This document shows, in pieces, positions 35,589 to 43,973 of a DNA stretch of 64,000 bases. The position numbers and the translations under genes were made by a program. The notes below the pieces were generated by a model. The model was not told the DNA's origin, searched no databases, and saw nothing but the letters and a program-made list of their open reading frames with translations. Origin of the DNA: Methanosarcina sp. UBA5 (GTDB taxonomy: Archaea > Halobacteriota > Methanosarcinia > Methanosarcinales > Methanosarcinaceae); assembly GCF_002505485.1 (NCBI RefSeq), contig NZ_DAVG01000112.1:69005-133004 (forward strand), written 5' to 3'. Every line of letters begins with the position of its first letter. The first letter of the stretch is position 1.

Positions 35589-35948
35589 TTACGTTTCTTC
35601 CTTTTCCATAATTGTTTCTCCTCCTTTCTCTCCGGCTTTTGATTCGGATGCCTTCATTTTTCTTAGTTCGGTTTCTGCATCCTCTTTATTGTACCTTGCT
35701 TCTGGGTAGACAGGCCGGATCTCAAGGGCTTTATCAAACGAGGCAATAGCTTCTTCGTACCGTCTGAGAATTACATATTCAAGCCCTCTTAGATTCCAGA
35801 CTCCTGCAAAATCAGGTTTCAGCTTCAGAACCTTATCGAAATACTCAATCTTTTTCTCGGGATCGATTTCGCTGGTAGCAAGCCTATACCACTCCTCTGC
35901 GGTCTTGCCCTCAATTTTCTTTTTGAATAAGCTATCTAGAAATCCCAA
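35589..35948 (-). CDS. Small TPR-repeat protein
   Basis: About 119 residues hold two or three tetratricopeptide repeats: AEEWYRLATSEIDPEKKIEYF, PDFAGVWNLRGLEYVILRRY and a third with EEAIASFDKALEIRPVYPEA. The role is probably protein-protein contact; partners are unknown. The frame is open from ATG at 35963, but a GGGAG followed after 8 bases by TTG at 35948 suggests a start MGFLDSLFKKK. The C-terminus is charged and low in complexity. Confidence 0.8.
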   Translation of the reverse strand: MGFLDSLFKKKIEGKTAEEWYRLATSEIDPEKKIEYFDKVLKLKPDFAGVWNLRGLEYVILRRYEEAIASFDKALEIRPVYPEARYNKEDAETELRKMKASESKAGEKGGETIMEKEET

Positions 35949-36175
35949 TAGTATCACTCCCATTTAGAAGATTGGTCTGGCAGGTAGAAATAGATGATTC
36001 TCCTTTTAGTCAGAATAGCAAAAGAAATGAAATCAAAATTTTGAATAAAAATATTATGGCAGTAATGAAATAAGGATGTAAAATCGAAATATAAACGGGG
36101 TCAGACATCTGAAATAGCATTGAGAATGCAGAATATTTAAATTAAGAACATTTAAAAAAGAAAAAAATTAGGAGC

Positions 36176-37084
36176 TTACTGTGAAAGCATCTGCGTTTCA
36201 TTAAGTAAGCTTCCAAAGTCGGATGTAATCACCATTTTGGTAATGTTTCCTGAGGTAGTTACATTGTAGGTTACTCCGCGTTCAGTGGAGTTTGCCTGCA
36301 GAGCCTTAATCTTTTCAGTGAAGTTGGATTCGGGATCGAGGTAAAGGGACGTCTGCCTGTAACTGCCGTCATCCAGTTTTTTAAGATCCATGTAGAGTTG
36401 ATCGGCCGGAAGAGTAGAGTTATTCGTCTTTGTGGCCAATTCCTGGTAAAGGCTTCCTTCAGGAGTCGCCTGGCTCAGGAGGCTATTATATTCGGTTGAA
36501 ACAGTTGCATTTCCTTCCAGCACGTCAATTACACCTTGCACGCTCTGGCGAGAGCCAAGGATCACAGGGCTTCCGACTACATTCCAAATGTCATAGGTAT
36601 TGTTTGTCCTTGCAAGAAGACTGTAGTTATCGTACTCGACTGCTCCCCAGGGCATTAAGATTTTCTGCTCCGGAATCTGGTGGAGTTCGAACCCATTACC
36701 ATCAGCATAACGTGCCCCATAACGTTTGGATACATCTGCCCCATATAGAGAGTGCATCATTGTTTTATTCCCAAAGACCTGTTCAAATGGAGTTCCTGTT
36801 GTCTTCTGTAGGTCTACATATGAGGCACTTACTACTCCTTTAGGAGACATATTTAACCCGTCGGCAATGGAGTTGAATTCATGGTGGACCTGCCTGCCAG
36901 GAATTTGAGAAAAAGCGATCGTATTATTTTCCTCCACATTCCCAGAAGAGGAAACAGCATCACTCTTATTCTCTTTATTTGAGTTATTTGAAAAGAAGAT
37001 CGCGCCGGCTGACAGAAGCATTGTTAATGCCAAAAAAATAGCCAGGTACCTCTGGTTTTTTGTTGCTGGGTCCTTTCGTTTCAT
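36176..37084 (-). CDS. Membrane-anchored extracellular protein of unknown function
   Basis: The 302-residue protein has one N-terminal hydrophobic segment (YLAIFLALTMLLSAGAIFF) after a basic start, MKRKDPATKNQR, so it is a type-II membrane anchor or secreted. The rest is extracellular in style, with many Asn-X-Thr/Ser sites and only hydrophilic stretches. No domain is recognised. GAGGTTTC lies 7-8 bases ahead of the ATG at 37084. It stands alone between the TPR gene and pyruvate kinase. Confidence 0.75.
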   Translation of the reverse strand: MKRKDPATKNQRYLAIFLALTMLLSAGAIFFSNNSNKENKSDAVSSSGNVEENNTIAFSQIPGRQVHHEFNSIADGLNMSPKGVVSASYVDLQKTTGTPFEQVFGNKTMMHSLYGADVSKRYGARYADGNGFELHQIPEQKILMPWGAVEYDNYSLLARTNNTYDIWNVVGSPVILGSRQSVQGVIDVLEGNATVSTEYNSLLSQATPEGSLYQELATKTNNSTLPADQLYMDLKKLDDGSYRQTSLYLDPESNFTEKIKALQANSTERGVTYNVTTSGNITKMVITSDFGSLLNETQMLSQ

Positions 37085-37306
37085 CAATGAAACCTCATAA
37101 TATAAAGTTAATTTTTCTGACAGTAGAAATCATGCACTTGATATCTAAACATATCGGCTTAAACATACTGGTTTGAAATTTATTGAGATAAGAAGTTTTC
37201 CTAATTTATCCAAATATTTGCCTCATAAAACTGAATACTGGATCTCAGACGTGTAGTAGAGATTTAAACTGGAATCGTTTGTCCTGAAACGGATATACAG
37301 CCATTT

Positions 37307-38740
37307 TCACTCAAGGGTGAGAATTTTAAGCATATTTGTGCCTCCGGGTTTTCCTGAAGACGGACCCTGAGTGAAAACAACAATGTCTCCGCTTTTTACA
37401 AATCCCAGTTCTTTGGCTTTTTCAGTAGTCTCTTTTTCCCAGCTTTCAATTTTGTCATTTACAACAACAGGATAAACACCATAGGATAAAGAGAGGAAGC
37501 TACAGGTTTTCGGGACGCGGCTGAAAGCAAGTATCCAGGTCTCAGGCTTGAAGCGTGAAATCCTGCGGGGAGTTGCCCCGCTTCTGGTGGGGGTCAGTAC
37601 GGCTGCAACTGGCAATTTTTGCAGGGCTTCATGTACCTGGAGGGTTATTACCTCGTCCACTGACATCTCTCTTGCCGTGATGCCTTTAATTATAGTATCA
37701 AGGCCCCATTTTGTCTTGGAACGCCAGTCTTCTGTAGTTTTTGCAATTTTCGCCATCATTTCAACGGCTTCCACAGGATAATTACCAACCGCGGTTTCTT
37801 CCGAAAGCATGACCGCATCCGTACCATCAAGGATTGCATTGGCAACATCGGTTGCCTCTGCGCGAGTAGGCCTTATATTGTCAGTCATTGAAGCCAGCAT
37901 TTGAGTGGCTGTAATTACCGGAATTCCAAGAAGTTTTGCACTCTGGATAAGTTCCTTCTGAACTGAGGGAACTTCCTGGATAGGAATTTCGACCCCCAGG
38001 TCTCCTCTGGCAACCATGAGAGCATCGGTTTCTTTTAGAATTTCCTGGATATTCTCTACAGCCTGCCTGCGTTCGATTTTAGCAACAATATATACAGATT
38101 TTCCTCTGTCTGCAGCAAAACTCCGGACCTTACGAATATCTTCTGCACTTTCTATGAAGGAAATACTGAAAGTGTCAATCTCCTCACTCAAGGCAAAATC
38201 CAGAATCTTGAAGTCCTTTTCCGTTACAGGGTCAAGGAAAATCTTTGCCCCTGGCAGGTTCAGCCCTTTGTGAGAATAGAGCTGTCCTCCAATAAGAACC
38301 TCACAAATTACATCTTTTCCAGAGATTTCCAGGCAGCGAAGCTGGATAAATCCGTCACTCAGGTAAATAAGACTCCCTGGAACCACACTTTCCGGAAGCT
38401 GCTTGTAGCTTACAGGAATGCGTGTCTCATTTCCTGTAGTCTCGTCAACCGTAAGTGTCACAGAGTATCCTTTCTGGAGCATGATAGGCTCTTTTTCCAG
38501 TTTGCCTATACGGATCTTCGGGCCTGGCAGGTCGGCAAGGATCGCAACTGTCCTGTCAAGCTCTTCTGCAACCTTGCGGACTCTATGGATTACTTCACTA
38601 TGGCTTTTGAAGCTCCCGTGGGAAAAGTTGATCCTTGCCACGTTCATGCCAGCAAGCACAAGTTCCCTGATCACTTCCTCGGAAGAGGAAGCCGGGCCTA
38701 TGGTACAGACGATCTTTGTTTTATGATCCGGAATTTGCAT
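37307..38740 (-). CDS. pyk: Pyruvate kinase
   Basis: Pyruvate kinase converts phosphoenolpyruvate and ADP to pyruvate and ATP. Marks are KIVCTIGPASSS, ARINFSHGS, the active-site KIERRQAVENI region, ALMVARGDLGVEIP, and TATQMLASM with RAEATDVANAILDG. The C-terminal domain is present. The frame is open from 38875, but that would overlap no homologous sequence; the ATG at 38740 gives MQIPDHKTKIVCTIG and 477 residues, the family length. It lies downstream of aldolase on the same strand. Confidence 0.96.
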   Translation of the reverse strand: MQIPDHKTKIVCTIGPASSSEEVIRELVLAGMNVARINFSHGSFKSHSEVIHRVRKVAEELDRTVAILADLPGPKIRIGKLEKEPIMLQKGYSVTLTVDETTGNETRIPVSYKQLPESVVPGSLIYLSDGFIQLRCLEISGKDVICEVLIGGQLYSHKGLNLPGAKIFLDPVTEKDFKILDFALSEEIDTFSISFIESAEDIRKVRSFAADRGKSVYIVAKIERRQAVENIQEILKETDALMVARGDLGVEIPIQEVPSVQKELIQSAKLLGIPVITATQMLASMTDNIRPTRAEATDVANAILDGTDAVMLSEETAVGNYPVEAVEMMAKIAKTTEDWRSKTKWGLDTIIKGITAREMSVDEVITLQVHEALQKLPVAAVLTPTRSGATPRRISRFKPETWILAFSRVPKTCSFLSLSYGVYPVVVNDKIESWEKETTEKAKELGFVKSGDIVVFTQGPSSGKPGGTNMLKILTLE

Positions 38741-38825
38741 ATTTACACTGCCTTTAATGCCCAACCTTTTATCAATGCCGCCTTTTAATTTGTATTGGAC
38801 TTTTGCAGGCTTTTCTGCAGCTTTG

Positions 38826-39749
38826 TTATTTGCCCTTATAGATCTTAAGGGCATCTTCAACGCTTGCGTCTTCAACCGTTATTGCATAGACAGCATTGCA
38901 CATGCGGACAGCCTCATCAAGAGGCTTCTGGTGAATATTTCTTCCGGTTGCATTTCCCTGCGCTCCAGAAACATGAATCTGGTCATAGAGCTTTTTCAGG
39001 AAAGCTTCAGCTTCGTCGCTCGAACCACCTGCGCAAACTACTCTCGTACGCCCTGCGGCTCTAATAGCTTCCTTAAAGATCTCTGCAGACTTTGCCCCTT
39101 CTTTTTTCGGGTAATTGACCTTTACAAAGTCCGTACCAAGGCAAGCTCCGACTCCTGTTGCTCCTGCAATCAAATGCGGATCCTTTTCGTCTTTTACAGC
39201 TTCACCGCGTGGGTAAATCCAGAGCACGGACAACATGCCATGCTGGTGAGCATCGTAAATTACTTGAGCGGCCTGAACAAGCATTTCAGCTTCGAATTCG
39301 CTGCCAAGATAGATTGTATACCCTACGCCAAGGACATTGAGCCCGCTGTTTTCCTTAAACTCAACGACCTGGTCAACGTCATACCAGAGGTTGCTAAAAG
39401 GATCAGCCTGTGCGGTCTCAACAAGGTTGGTTTTGGAGTTTACCTTTACAAGATATGGCACATCTCTGTAATCCATGCCGTAACGGGAAATAAGCCCAAG
39501 CTGGGTTGCAAAAATTCCGATTTTCGCCTGGGATGCTATTCTGAAAAGGTGCTCAGGATCCGCATCGTCCTCAGGAACTCCTTCTCCGTAAAAATCATCA
39601 TTTAGATGCTCTACCTTCTGGTCGCCTGCAAAAAGCATTAGCCTGCCGGTTCCCCGGGTCATTTCCATATAATTGTTCACGTACGTTTCACGCATTGCTT
39701 TTGGGACATCCAGAGGTACGATTACATCCTCTTTATTAATAGAAACCAT
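38826..39749 (-). CDS. Class I fructose-bisphosphate aldolase-like protein
   Basis: The 307-residue protein belongs to the archaeal DhnA/FbaB-type aldolases of the DeoC/LacD superfamily. LMLFAGDQKVEHLN is the first strand, LSVLWIYPRGEAV and CLGTDFVKVNYPKKEG follow, the latter with the Schiff-base lysine; RVVCAGGSSDEAEAFL and VSGAQGNATGRNIHQ bind phosphate. It likely splits or forms fructose-1,6-bisphosphate in glycolysis or gluconeogenesis. It lies upstream of pyk on the same strand, 85 bases apart, and may be co-transcribed with it. Confidence 0.9.
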   Translation of the reverse strand: MVSINKEDVIVPLDVPKAMRETYVNNYMEMTRGTGRLMLFAGDQKVEHLNDDFYGEGVPEDDADPEHLFRIASQAKIGIFATQLGLISRYGMDYRDVPYLVKVNSKTNLVETAQADPFSNLWYDVDQVVEFKENSGLNVLGVGYTIYLGSEFEAEMLVQAAQVIYDAHQHGMLSVLWIYPRGEAVKDEKDPHLIAGATGVGACLGTDFVKVNYPKKEGAKSAEIFKEAIRAAGRTRVVCAGGSSDEAEAFLKKLYDQIHVSGAQGNATGRNIHQKPLDEAVRMCNAVYAITVEDASVEDALKIYKGK

Positions 39750-40209
39750 ATGTATAAACCTCAGTTTTATTGAATCGTAATTAGTTGGATGGTAGTAATA
39801 CTGTTAAAGTGTATTTATGTATTATCTATAATTCTTCTTACTACCTTATCCCTTTCTGGAAATTTATAATTTTTTCCACTGAGTGTTGGCAGATCTATTA
39901 AGGAGTCAAATTTGTTAACATTTTCCTGAAACATCTGACTCGCTAGGTGATTTATAAAAGTGAATTTGACAATAAACTGTATATTCAGAAAATTTAAAAA
40001 TTTAATTAATAGGCAGGTTAAGATAAGATGAACTCTAAAGCGAGTTAGATGATATAGACAAAAGGGAGTAGGCTAAGTAGAACCAAAAGCAGTAGAACCA
40101 AAAGCAGGGCCAGGCAAAATAAATTCTAAGAACTCCATATTCAAAAGATAAAAAGTAAAAATAACCAGAAAATAAAATAGTGAAGAGAATTAAAAATGTA
40201 AGAATTTTA
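39750..40209. other. Intergenic region, aldolase promoter side
   Basis: This AT-rich spacer between the aldolase start and the tRNA cluster contains TATA-like ACATAAATAC near 39815 on the minus strand and a short duplication GTAGAACCAAAAGCA near 40076-40107. No gene is seen. Confidence 0.45.
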
Positions 40210-40282
40210 CGCCGCTTGCAGGGCTCGAACCTACGACATTCTGGTTAACAGCCAGACACTCTACCAACTGAGTTAAAGCGGC
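40210..40282 (-). tRNA. tRNA-Asn (GTT), copy 1
   Basis: The minus strand folds as a full cloverleaf with a 7-bp GCCGCTT/AAGCGGC acceptor stem, G73, TTCGAGC T-loop and the anticodon loop CTGTTAA. The anticodon is GTT. CCA is not encoded. It is identical to the copy at 40548. Confidence 0.97.
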
Positions 40283-40354
40283 TTTCTGATAGGAGAGTAT
40301 TATATTTTACCCTCGAACCTTCTTATACAAGAGATCCTTTGGATATAAAGTTTA

Positions 40355-40429
40355 TGGGCCTGACCGGATTTGAACCGGTGACCGCTCGGTTATGAGCCGA
40401 GCGCTCTAACCTGACTGAGCTACAGGCCC
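40355..40429 (-). tRNA. tRNA with CAT anticodon (Met or Ile2)
   Basis: A GGGCCTG/CAGGCCC acceptor stem, D-arm, anticodon loop CTCATAA and TTCAAAT T-loop give a full cloverleaf with A73. CAT can be elongator Met or the Ile tRNA that needs modified C34; the GGGCC start resembles archaeal Ile tRNA, but I cannot decide. It is not the initiator, which has an AGCGGGG-type stem. Confidence 0.92.
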
Positions 40430-40547
40430 CTATTGATTTTATGATGTTATTAGTAGCTTATAGTATGACTTTAATAATAAAGTTTTTGCATATGTTCCAT
40501 CTATTCTGGGAAGAATAGTGTAAGAAATAAGAAATGCAAAAATCTTA

Positions 40548-40620
40548 CGCCGCTTGCAGGGCTCGAACCTACGACATTCTGGTTAACAGCCAGACACTCT
40601 ACCAACTGAGTTAAAGCGGC
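40548..40620 (-). tRNA. tRNA-Asn (GTT), copy 2
   Basis: This is base-for-base the same 73-mer as at 40210. The flank also matches (AATGCAAAAATCTTAC versus AATGTAAGAATTTTAC), so the gene and its surroundings were duplicated around the CAU tRNA. Confidence 0.97.
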
Positions 40621-41698
40621 TTACGTTATCGGGTGTGCACGTTTTGCTCACCCTGTCACGAACATTCCTAAAGCGATGATATTATTTATATATTTCGCTT
40701 TGGGCGTTTCACAATTATTTATGCACTGAGAAATCTGATGACCTGGGTATCCGCTAACTCAGAATAGTATAGGCATGATCAGAACCTATTATCTTTCAGT
40801 TTATTTATTTGCATTATTTTCACTTTTTGGTTTTATGTTTTTACCCTTTTAATCTATTCTTTTAACTTACAACCATAAACAAATATCTTTATTTAATTCC
40901 TGTTCAATATATTATTTGATTAATATTATTCAAAGTGCTATTTAATAACCGACGCCTGTAAAATTGATGTCCGTTAATTGACATATGGCATAAGTTAACC
41001 GATAGAATAAGACTGAAACGCCTGGCTAATACCTGTCTAATACCTGCCTGAGTACCTATCAAAGTTGCGCTGGCGTACCCCGTTGCTTGCAGCGGGGTAT
41101 GTTCGCGCCACCGCTCTAAATTCCTTTAAAGGAAATACTAACCCTAAACAATTAAGTTTGAGCAGAAGTTAGTAACCGAAAAATGGAATTGATAAATTAT
41201 ATTATCATCAACGGTTATCGGGGAAGTTTTCCATTCCCGCAGCAAGCTAGCGGGGTATTCGACTGAGATAAGGCCTGCCGCTGCTTTCGGATTTAATTTT
41301 ATCTCCATAGTAAAATATCCCTTTAGGGGAGTACGATCTAACCAGAAGGCAGCCTTTTGCCCCTTGATCATATAAAAAATGATTCATTTTGAGCCAAAAC
41401 TTATATCCTATCAGGAATAATATATTTGATAGCTTGTTGTAGTATTTTGCAGCGAGATCGGATAGGTCTGATTTTTAAGCAATACATCTATTTAGCTTAA
41501 AATGCCTTTATCTGAGGTCCTGTCCGGGGGAATTATGTGTGTCAGTTAAAGGTCAAAAACGTTTTTTAAATGTAACTTCAAGGTTAGGGTCAGTAGTTTT
41601 TCCGTACTGATGGATAATTCTTTCAGGTCCCTTGTGTACTCTGTCAGGATATCTTTTCGGTCTTCGGGCTTTTGACCGCCTGATCTTGCAGTTTAAAA
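40621..41698. other. Gene-poor region with two related hairpins
   Basis: The strongest structure is TACCCCGTTGCTTG with CAGCGGGGTA (41074-41097), an 11-bp stem. A related palindrome, CCCGCAGCAAGCTAGCGGGG, is at 41238-41257. A minus frame of 75 codons at 41144-41371 runs over the second hairpin; it lacks a ribosome site and I do not call it a gene. TTCCTTTAAAGGAA near 41119 is a perfect palindrome. The area may be the remains of an IS200/IS605-type element. Confidence 0.35.
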
Positions 41699-41863
41699 AT
41701 GGAAATCCAAGGGGGATTTGTTACGAAACGGCTAAAAATATGTCCAAAATGTCATGCTAGACTAAAAGTGAGCTCAGATGGAAAGATGGAGTACTGTAGT
41801 AATTGCAAGTACTGGACACAAGTAGGTACTGCAAGGCTTGATTCGATTATGATTTACGGATGA
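41699..41863 (+). CDS. 54-aa zinc-ribbon protein
   Basis: The frame starts MEIQGGFVTKRLKICPKCHA and continues to YCSNCKYWTQVG, so CxxC pairs lie at about residues 15-18 and 33-36, the spacing of a zinc ribbon. It ends LDSIMIYG. There is no strong ribosome site before the ATG. It sits 9 bases upstream of a second zinc-ribbon gene on the same strand. The family is unknown; possible roles are nucleic-acid or protein binding. Confidence 0.6.
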   Translation: MEIQGGFVTKRLKICPKCHARLKVSSDGKMEYCSNCKYWTQVGTARLDSIMIYG

Positions 41864-41872
41864 GGATCCTGC

Positions 41873-42094
41873 ATGAGAAATGCAAGTGTTTCTATGTTTT
41901 GCAGCGTATGCCAGACAACATTGAAACGCCAAGTCCTGGGTTCTAATGTCTTCTACTACTGCCGGAACTGTGGAAGTGTGAGTTCGGAAGCATATTTATC
42001 AGGGGGGGCAAACGTCTCACACAACCAGAAACCGACATCCGTAGGCATGACATATTCTCCTTCAAACCTTATGAAGACGTCTGAACCGCTGTAA
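41873..42094 (+). CDS. 73-aa zinc-ribbon protein
   Basis: Cysteine pairs are seen in FCSVCQTTLKRQ and YYCRNCGSV, again a zinc-ribbon pattern, followed by a polar, low-complexity tail. GAGGA lies 6 bases ahead of the ATG. It follows the 54-aa gene by 9 bases and is followed by a hairpin terminator, so the two probably form an operon. The product is unknown. Confidence 0.65.
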   Translation: MRNASVSMFCSVCQTTLKRQVLGSNVFYYCRNCGSVSSEAYLSGGANVSHNQKPTSVGMTYSPSNLMKTSEPL

Positions 42095-42155
42095 TAGAGA
42101 CCTGAACCGAAAAAAGGAGTCTAGTTTTAGAAAAGCTGGAAAAATTAGCTTCTTA

Positions 42156-42188
42156 AGAGCCTTAAAGGCTCTCGAATTCTCGTTTTTA
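42156..42188 (+). terminator. Terminator of the zinc-ribbon pair
   Basis: AGAGCC (42156-42161) pairs with GGCTCT (42167-42172), followed by T-rich CGTTTTTAATTTTTAG. It lies about 60 bases after the second stop. The remaining stretch to 42429 is AT-rich with no gene. Confidence 0.6.
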
Positions 42189-42429
42189 ATTTTTAGTAAT
42201 TTTTAATTATTTTTGTTTAATATTATATGATTACACTTATTGTTTTTCGAAGAGTTTTTATACCTTTTATTTTCAGAAGAGGGATTATCGATCTTCCTTG
42301 ATTGAAAATTCCATATCCTTTTTCAGCATTTCTTACTAGAAGAAACAATTACAAAATAGGAAGAAATTTGGGTTAAGAAAATTATTTAAGGAAATTAATT
42401 TCGGTAAAACCAATCCGAAAGCAGCTTTC

Positions 42430-43479
42430 TCAATGCCCTGCTTTGAGCAGTTTGCAAACGTTTTCCACTTCGAACCTGAAATCGTCCTGAGAGATTCCGT
42501 AAAGGCCTGCAAGATACATTGCACCACCAGCCCCTGCGCCCTCCTTGATCGTACCAGTCTCATACCTGTGAAGCCCTTTGAGTTCAGACTTTCCAAACCC
42601 AGGGTCTGCAACGTAGACTACAGGTACACCAAGGATTCTGGTAAGTTCGTTAAAGTTTGCGGATTTATCTTCCACAACATACCGGGTAGTGGCAATTGCC
42701 AGCTTTTCTGTATTGAAACCCAGGTGTTTTATCAGGGCATACACTGCCAACATCTGAGTCCCTCCAGCAAGTACAACACTAACATCAGTGCCCTGAAAAC
42801 CTTCAACGAGACCTACAACAGCAGGCATCATCGGATCTCCCATACAGGCAATAGCTTTCATGGGATCATCTTTCAGGCAGCCAAAGGTCAAGCCTGAAGC
42901 TTTCAAGCCTTCTTCAATAACCTTTTTCTTCAGTTCAAGAGGATTTTCATCGGCACTGCTACTGACATTTCCGTTGTATCCCAGCGCCATTAAAACTCCC
43001 ATTGCGGTTGTTGTGCCACCTGGAATGCTTTCTCCGATTACTACATGATCTACCTGGTTTCTGAGCCTCTTGGCCAGGAACTTTGCTCGCATGCAGACCC
43101 CCTGTACGTCACTGACTGCAATCGGTTCCCGGATATCTTCTCCGGGCTTTGCCTTGAGGTCGATGCACGGAACTTCCGGAGTTACAATAAGACCGGAATT
43201 AATAAAATTATAGGGAGCGTCCGTAAGTTTCAACGCCGAACGGGTCATAATTGCAGGAGTAGGAGTATCATAAGGAGGAGTCATGGGAAGAACGGGTACG
43301 CTGATAATATTTCCTGTTTCCATAAGTTCCGCATCTCCTGCAGGTGTATAGTCCGTAAGTTCAGCCGTTTTTCCTGCAGCTGAAAGCTTGGGAATATGTG
43401 CAGTTTTGGTATTGGAAAGCACGCATAAAAACATCGGTCTTCTGGGTTTTCTGGTTACTTCCGGTTCGATCCAGACCAT
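42430..43479 (-). CDS. cobT: CobT-like nicotinate-nucleotide phosphoribosyltransferase family protein
   Basis: The 349-residue protein matches the archaeal CobT-related family (TIGR00303/UPF0284 type) that is thought to activate the lower-ligand base of cobamides. Marks are GESIPGGTTTAMGVLMALG, VLAGGTQMLAVYAL and the end GAGAGGAMYLAG. Methanosarcina depends on corrinoids in its methyltransferases, consistent with this. GGAGATACGAT stands before the ATG. A dense hairpin region lies upstream (43496-43650). Confidence 0.88.
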   Translation of the reverse strand: MVWIEPEVTRKPRRPMFLCVLSNTKTAHIPKLSAAGKTAELTDYTPAGDAELMETGNIISVPVLPMTPPYDTPTPAIMTRSALKLTDAPYNFINSGLIVTPEVPCIDLKAKPGEDIREPIAVSDVQGVCMRAKFLAKRLRNQVDHVVIGESIPGGTTTAMGVLMALGYNGNVSSSADENPLELKKKVIEEGLKASGLTFGCLKDDPMKAIACMGDPMMPAVVGLVEGFQGTDVSVVLAGGTQMLAVYALIKHLGFNTEKLAIATTRYVVEDKSANFNELTRILGVPVVYVADPGFGKSELKGLHRYETGTIKEGAGAGGAMYLAGLYGISQDDFRFEVENVCKLLKAGH

Positions 43480-43495
43480 ATCGTATCTCCTTCAT

Positions 43496-43650
43496 TCAAG
43501 CGTTGCTTGACCACGCTTTTTCACTTAAGCCTTTTTTGAAAAGGTTCGCGGAAACCGTTGTGCCGGTTTATCACGCCGGCCACGCCGTTGCTGAGGTTTT
43601 CGATCAAACCTTTTCTCAAAAGGTTTGCGGGCAAGCATTTTTGAAAAATG
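43496..43650 (-). promoter_or_regulatory. cobT: Hairpin array in the cobT leader
   Basis: Five stem-loops follow each other: TCAAGC/GCTTGA (43496-43510), AAGCCTTTT/AAAAGGTT (43527-43546), GCCGG/CCGGC (43562-43580), a 9-bp AAACCTTTT/AAAAGGTTT with CTC loop (43606-43626) and CATTTTT/AAAAATG (43636-43650). I see no cobalamin-riboswitch box, but the position upstream of cobT suggests RNA control, or a cluster of repetitive palindromes. Confidence 0.5.
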
Positions 43651-43973
43651 TTGATTCTTTCTGAAATCCAATGAGAATTCTTCAACTTACTATTTAATAT
43701 TTATCCATAAGCAAATATAATTTAATATTGCTCAAATTAAGTTTACTTTATTTTTCGTTATTTTCAGACTCAGACACTTGATCAGGATAGAGTTTTTATT
43801 AAAAATCAATTGAGTAAGTTTTTGTATATAACTAATTCCTGATAGCTTTGTTTTCAGGTTCAGACTCAGGCTTTAAAGACTGCATATAAACTGCATAGAA
43901 CAAAAATAAAAAAACGAAAGCCTGAACAAGTAATAATCGGCTTTCCAGTTTGTGCCAGAGTAGCTTTCTTGTT

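Noticed and set aside
37307..38875. Pyruvate kinase starting at 38875
   Set aside because: The extra 45 residues have no counterpart in the family and would overlap the aldolase gene's end; start moved to 38740.
41556..41720. Open minus-strand frames without a start codon (one reads DRKDILTEYTRDLKELS)
   Set aside because: Looks protein-like but lacks any start codon or ribosome site, and two frames are open at once.
43496..43650. Cobalamin riboswitch ahead of cobT
   Set aside because: No B12-box consensus is visible; the hairpins are simple palindromes.
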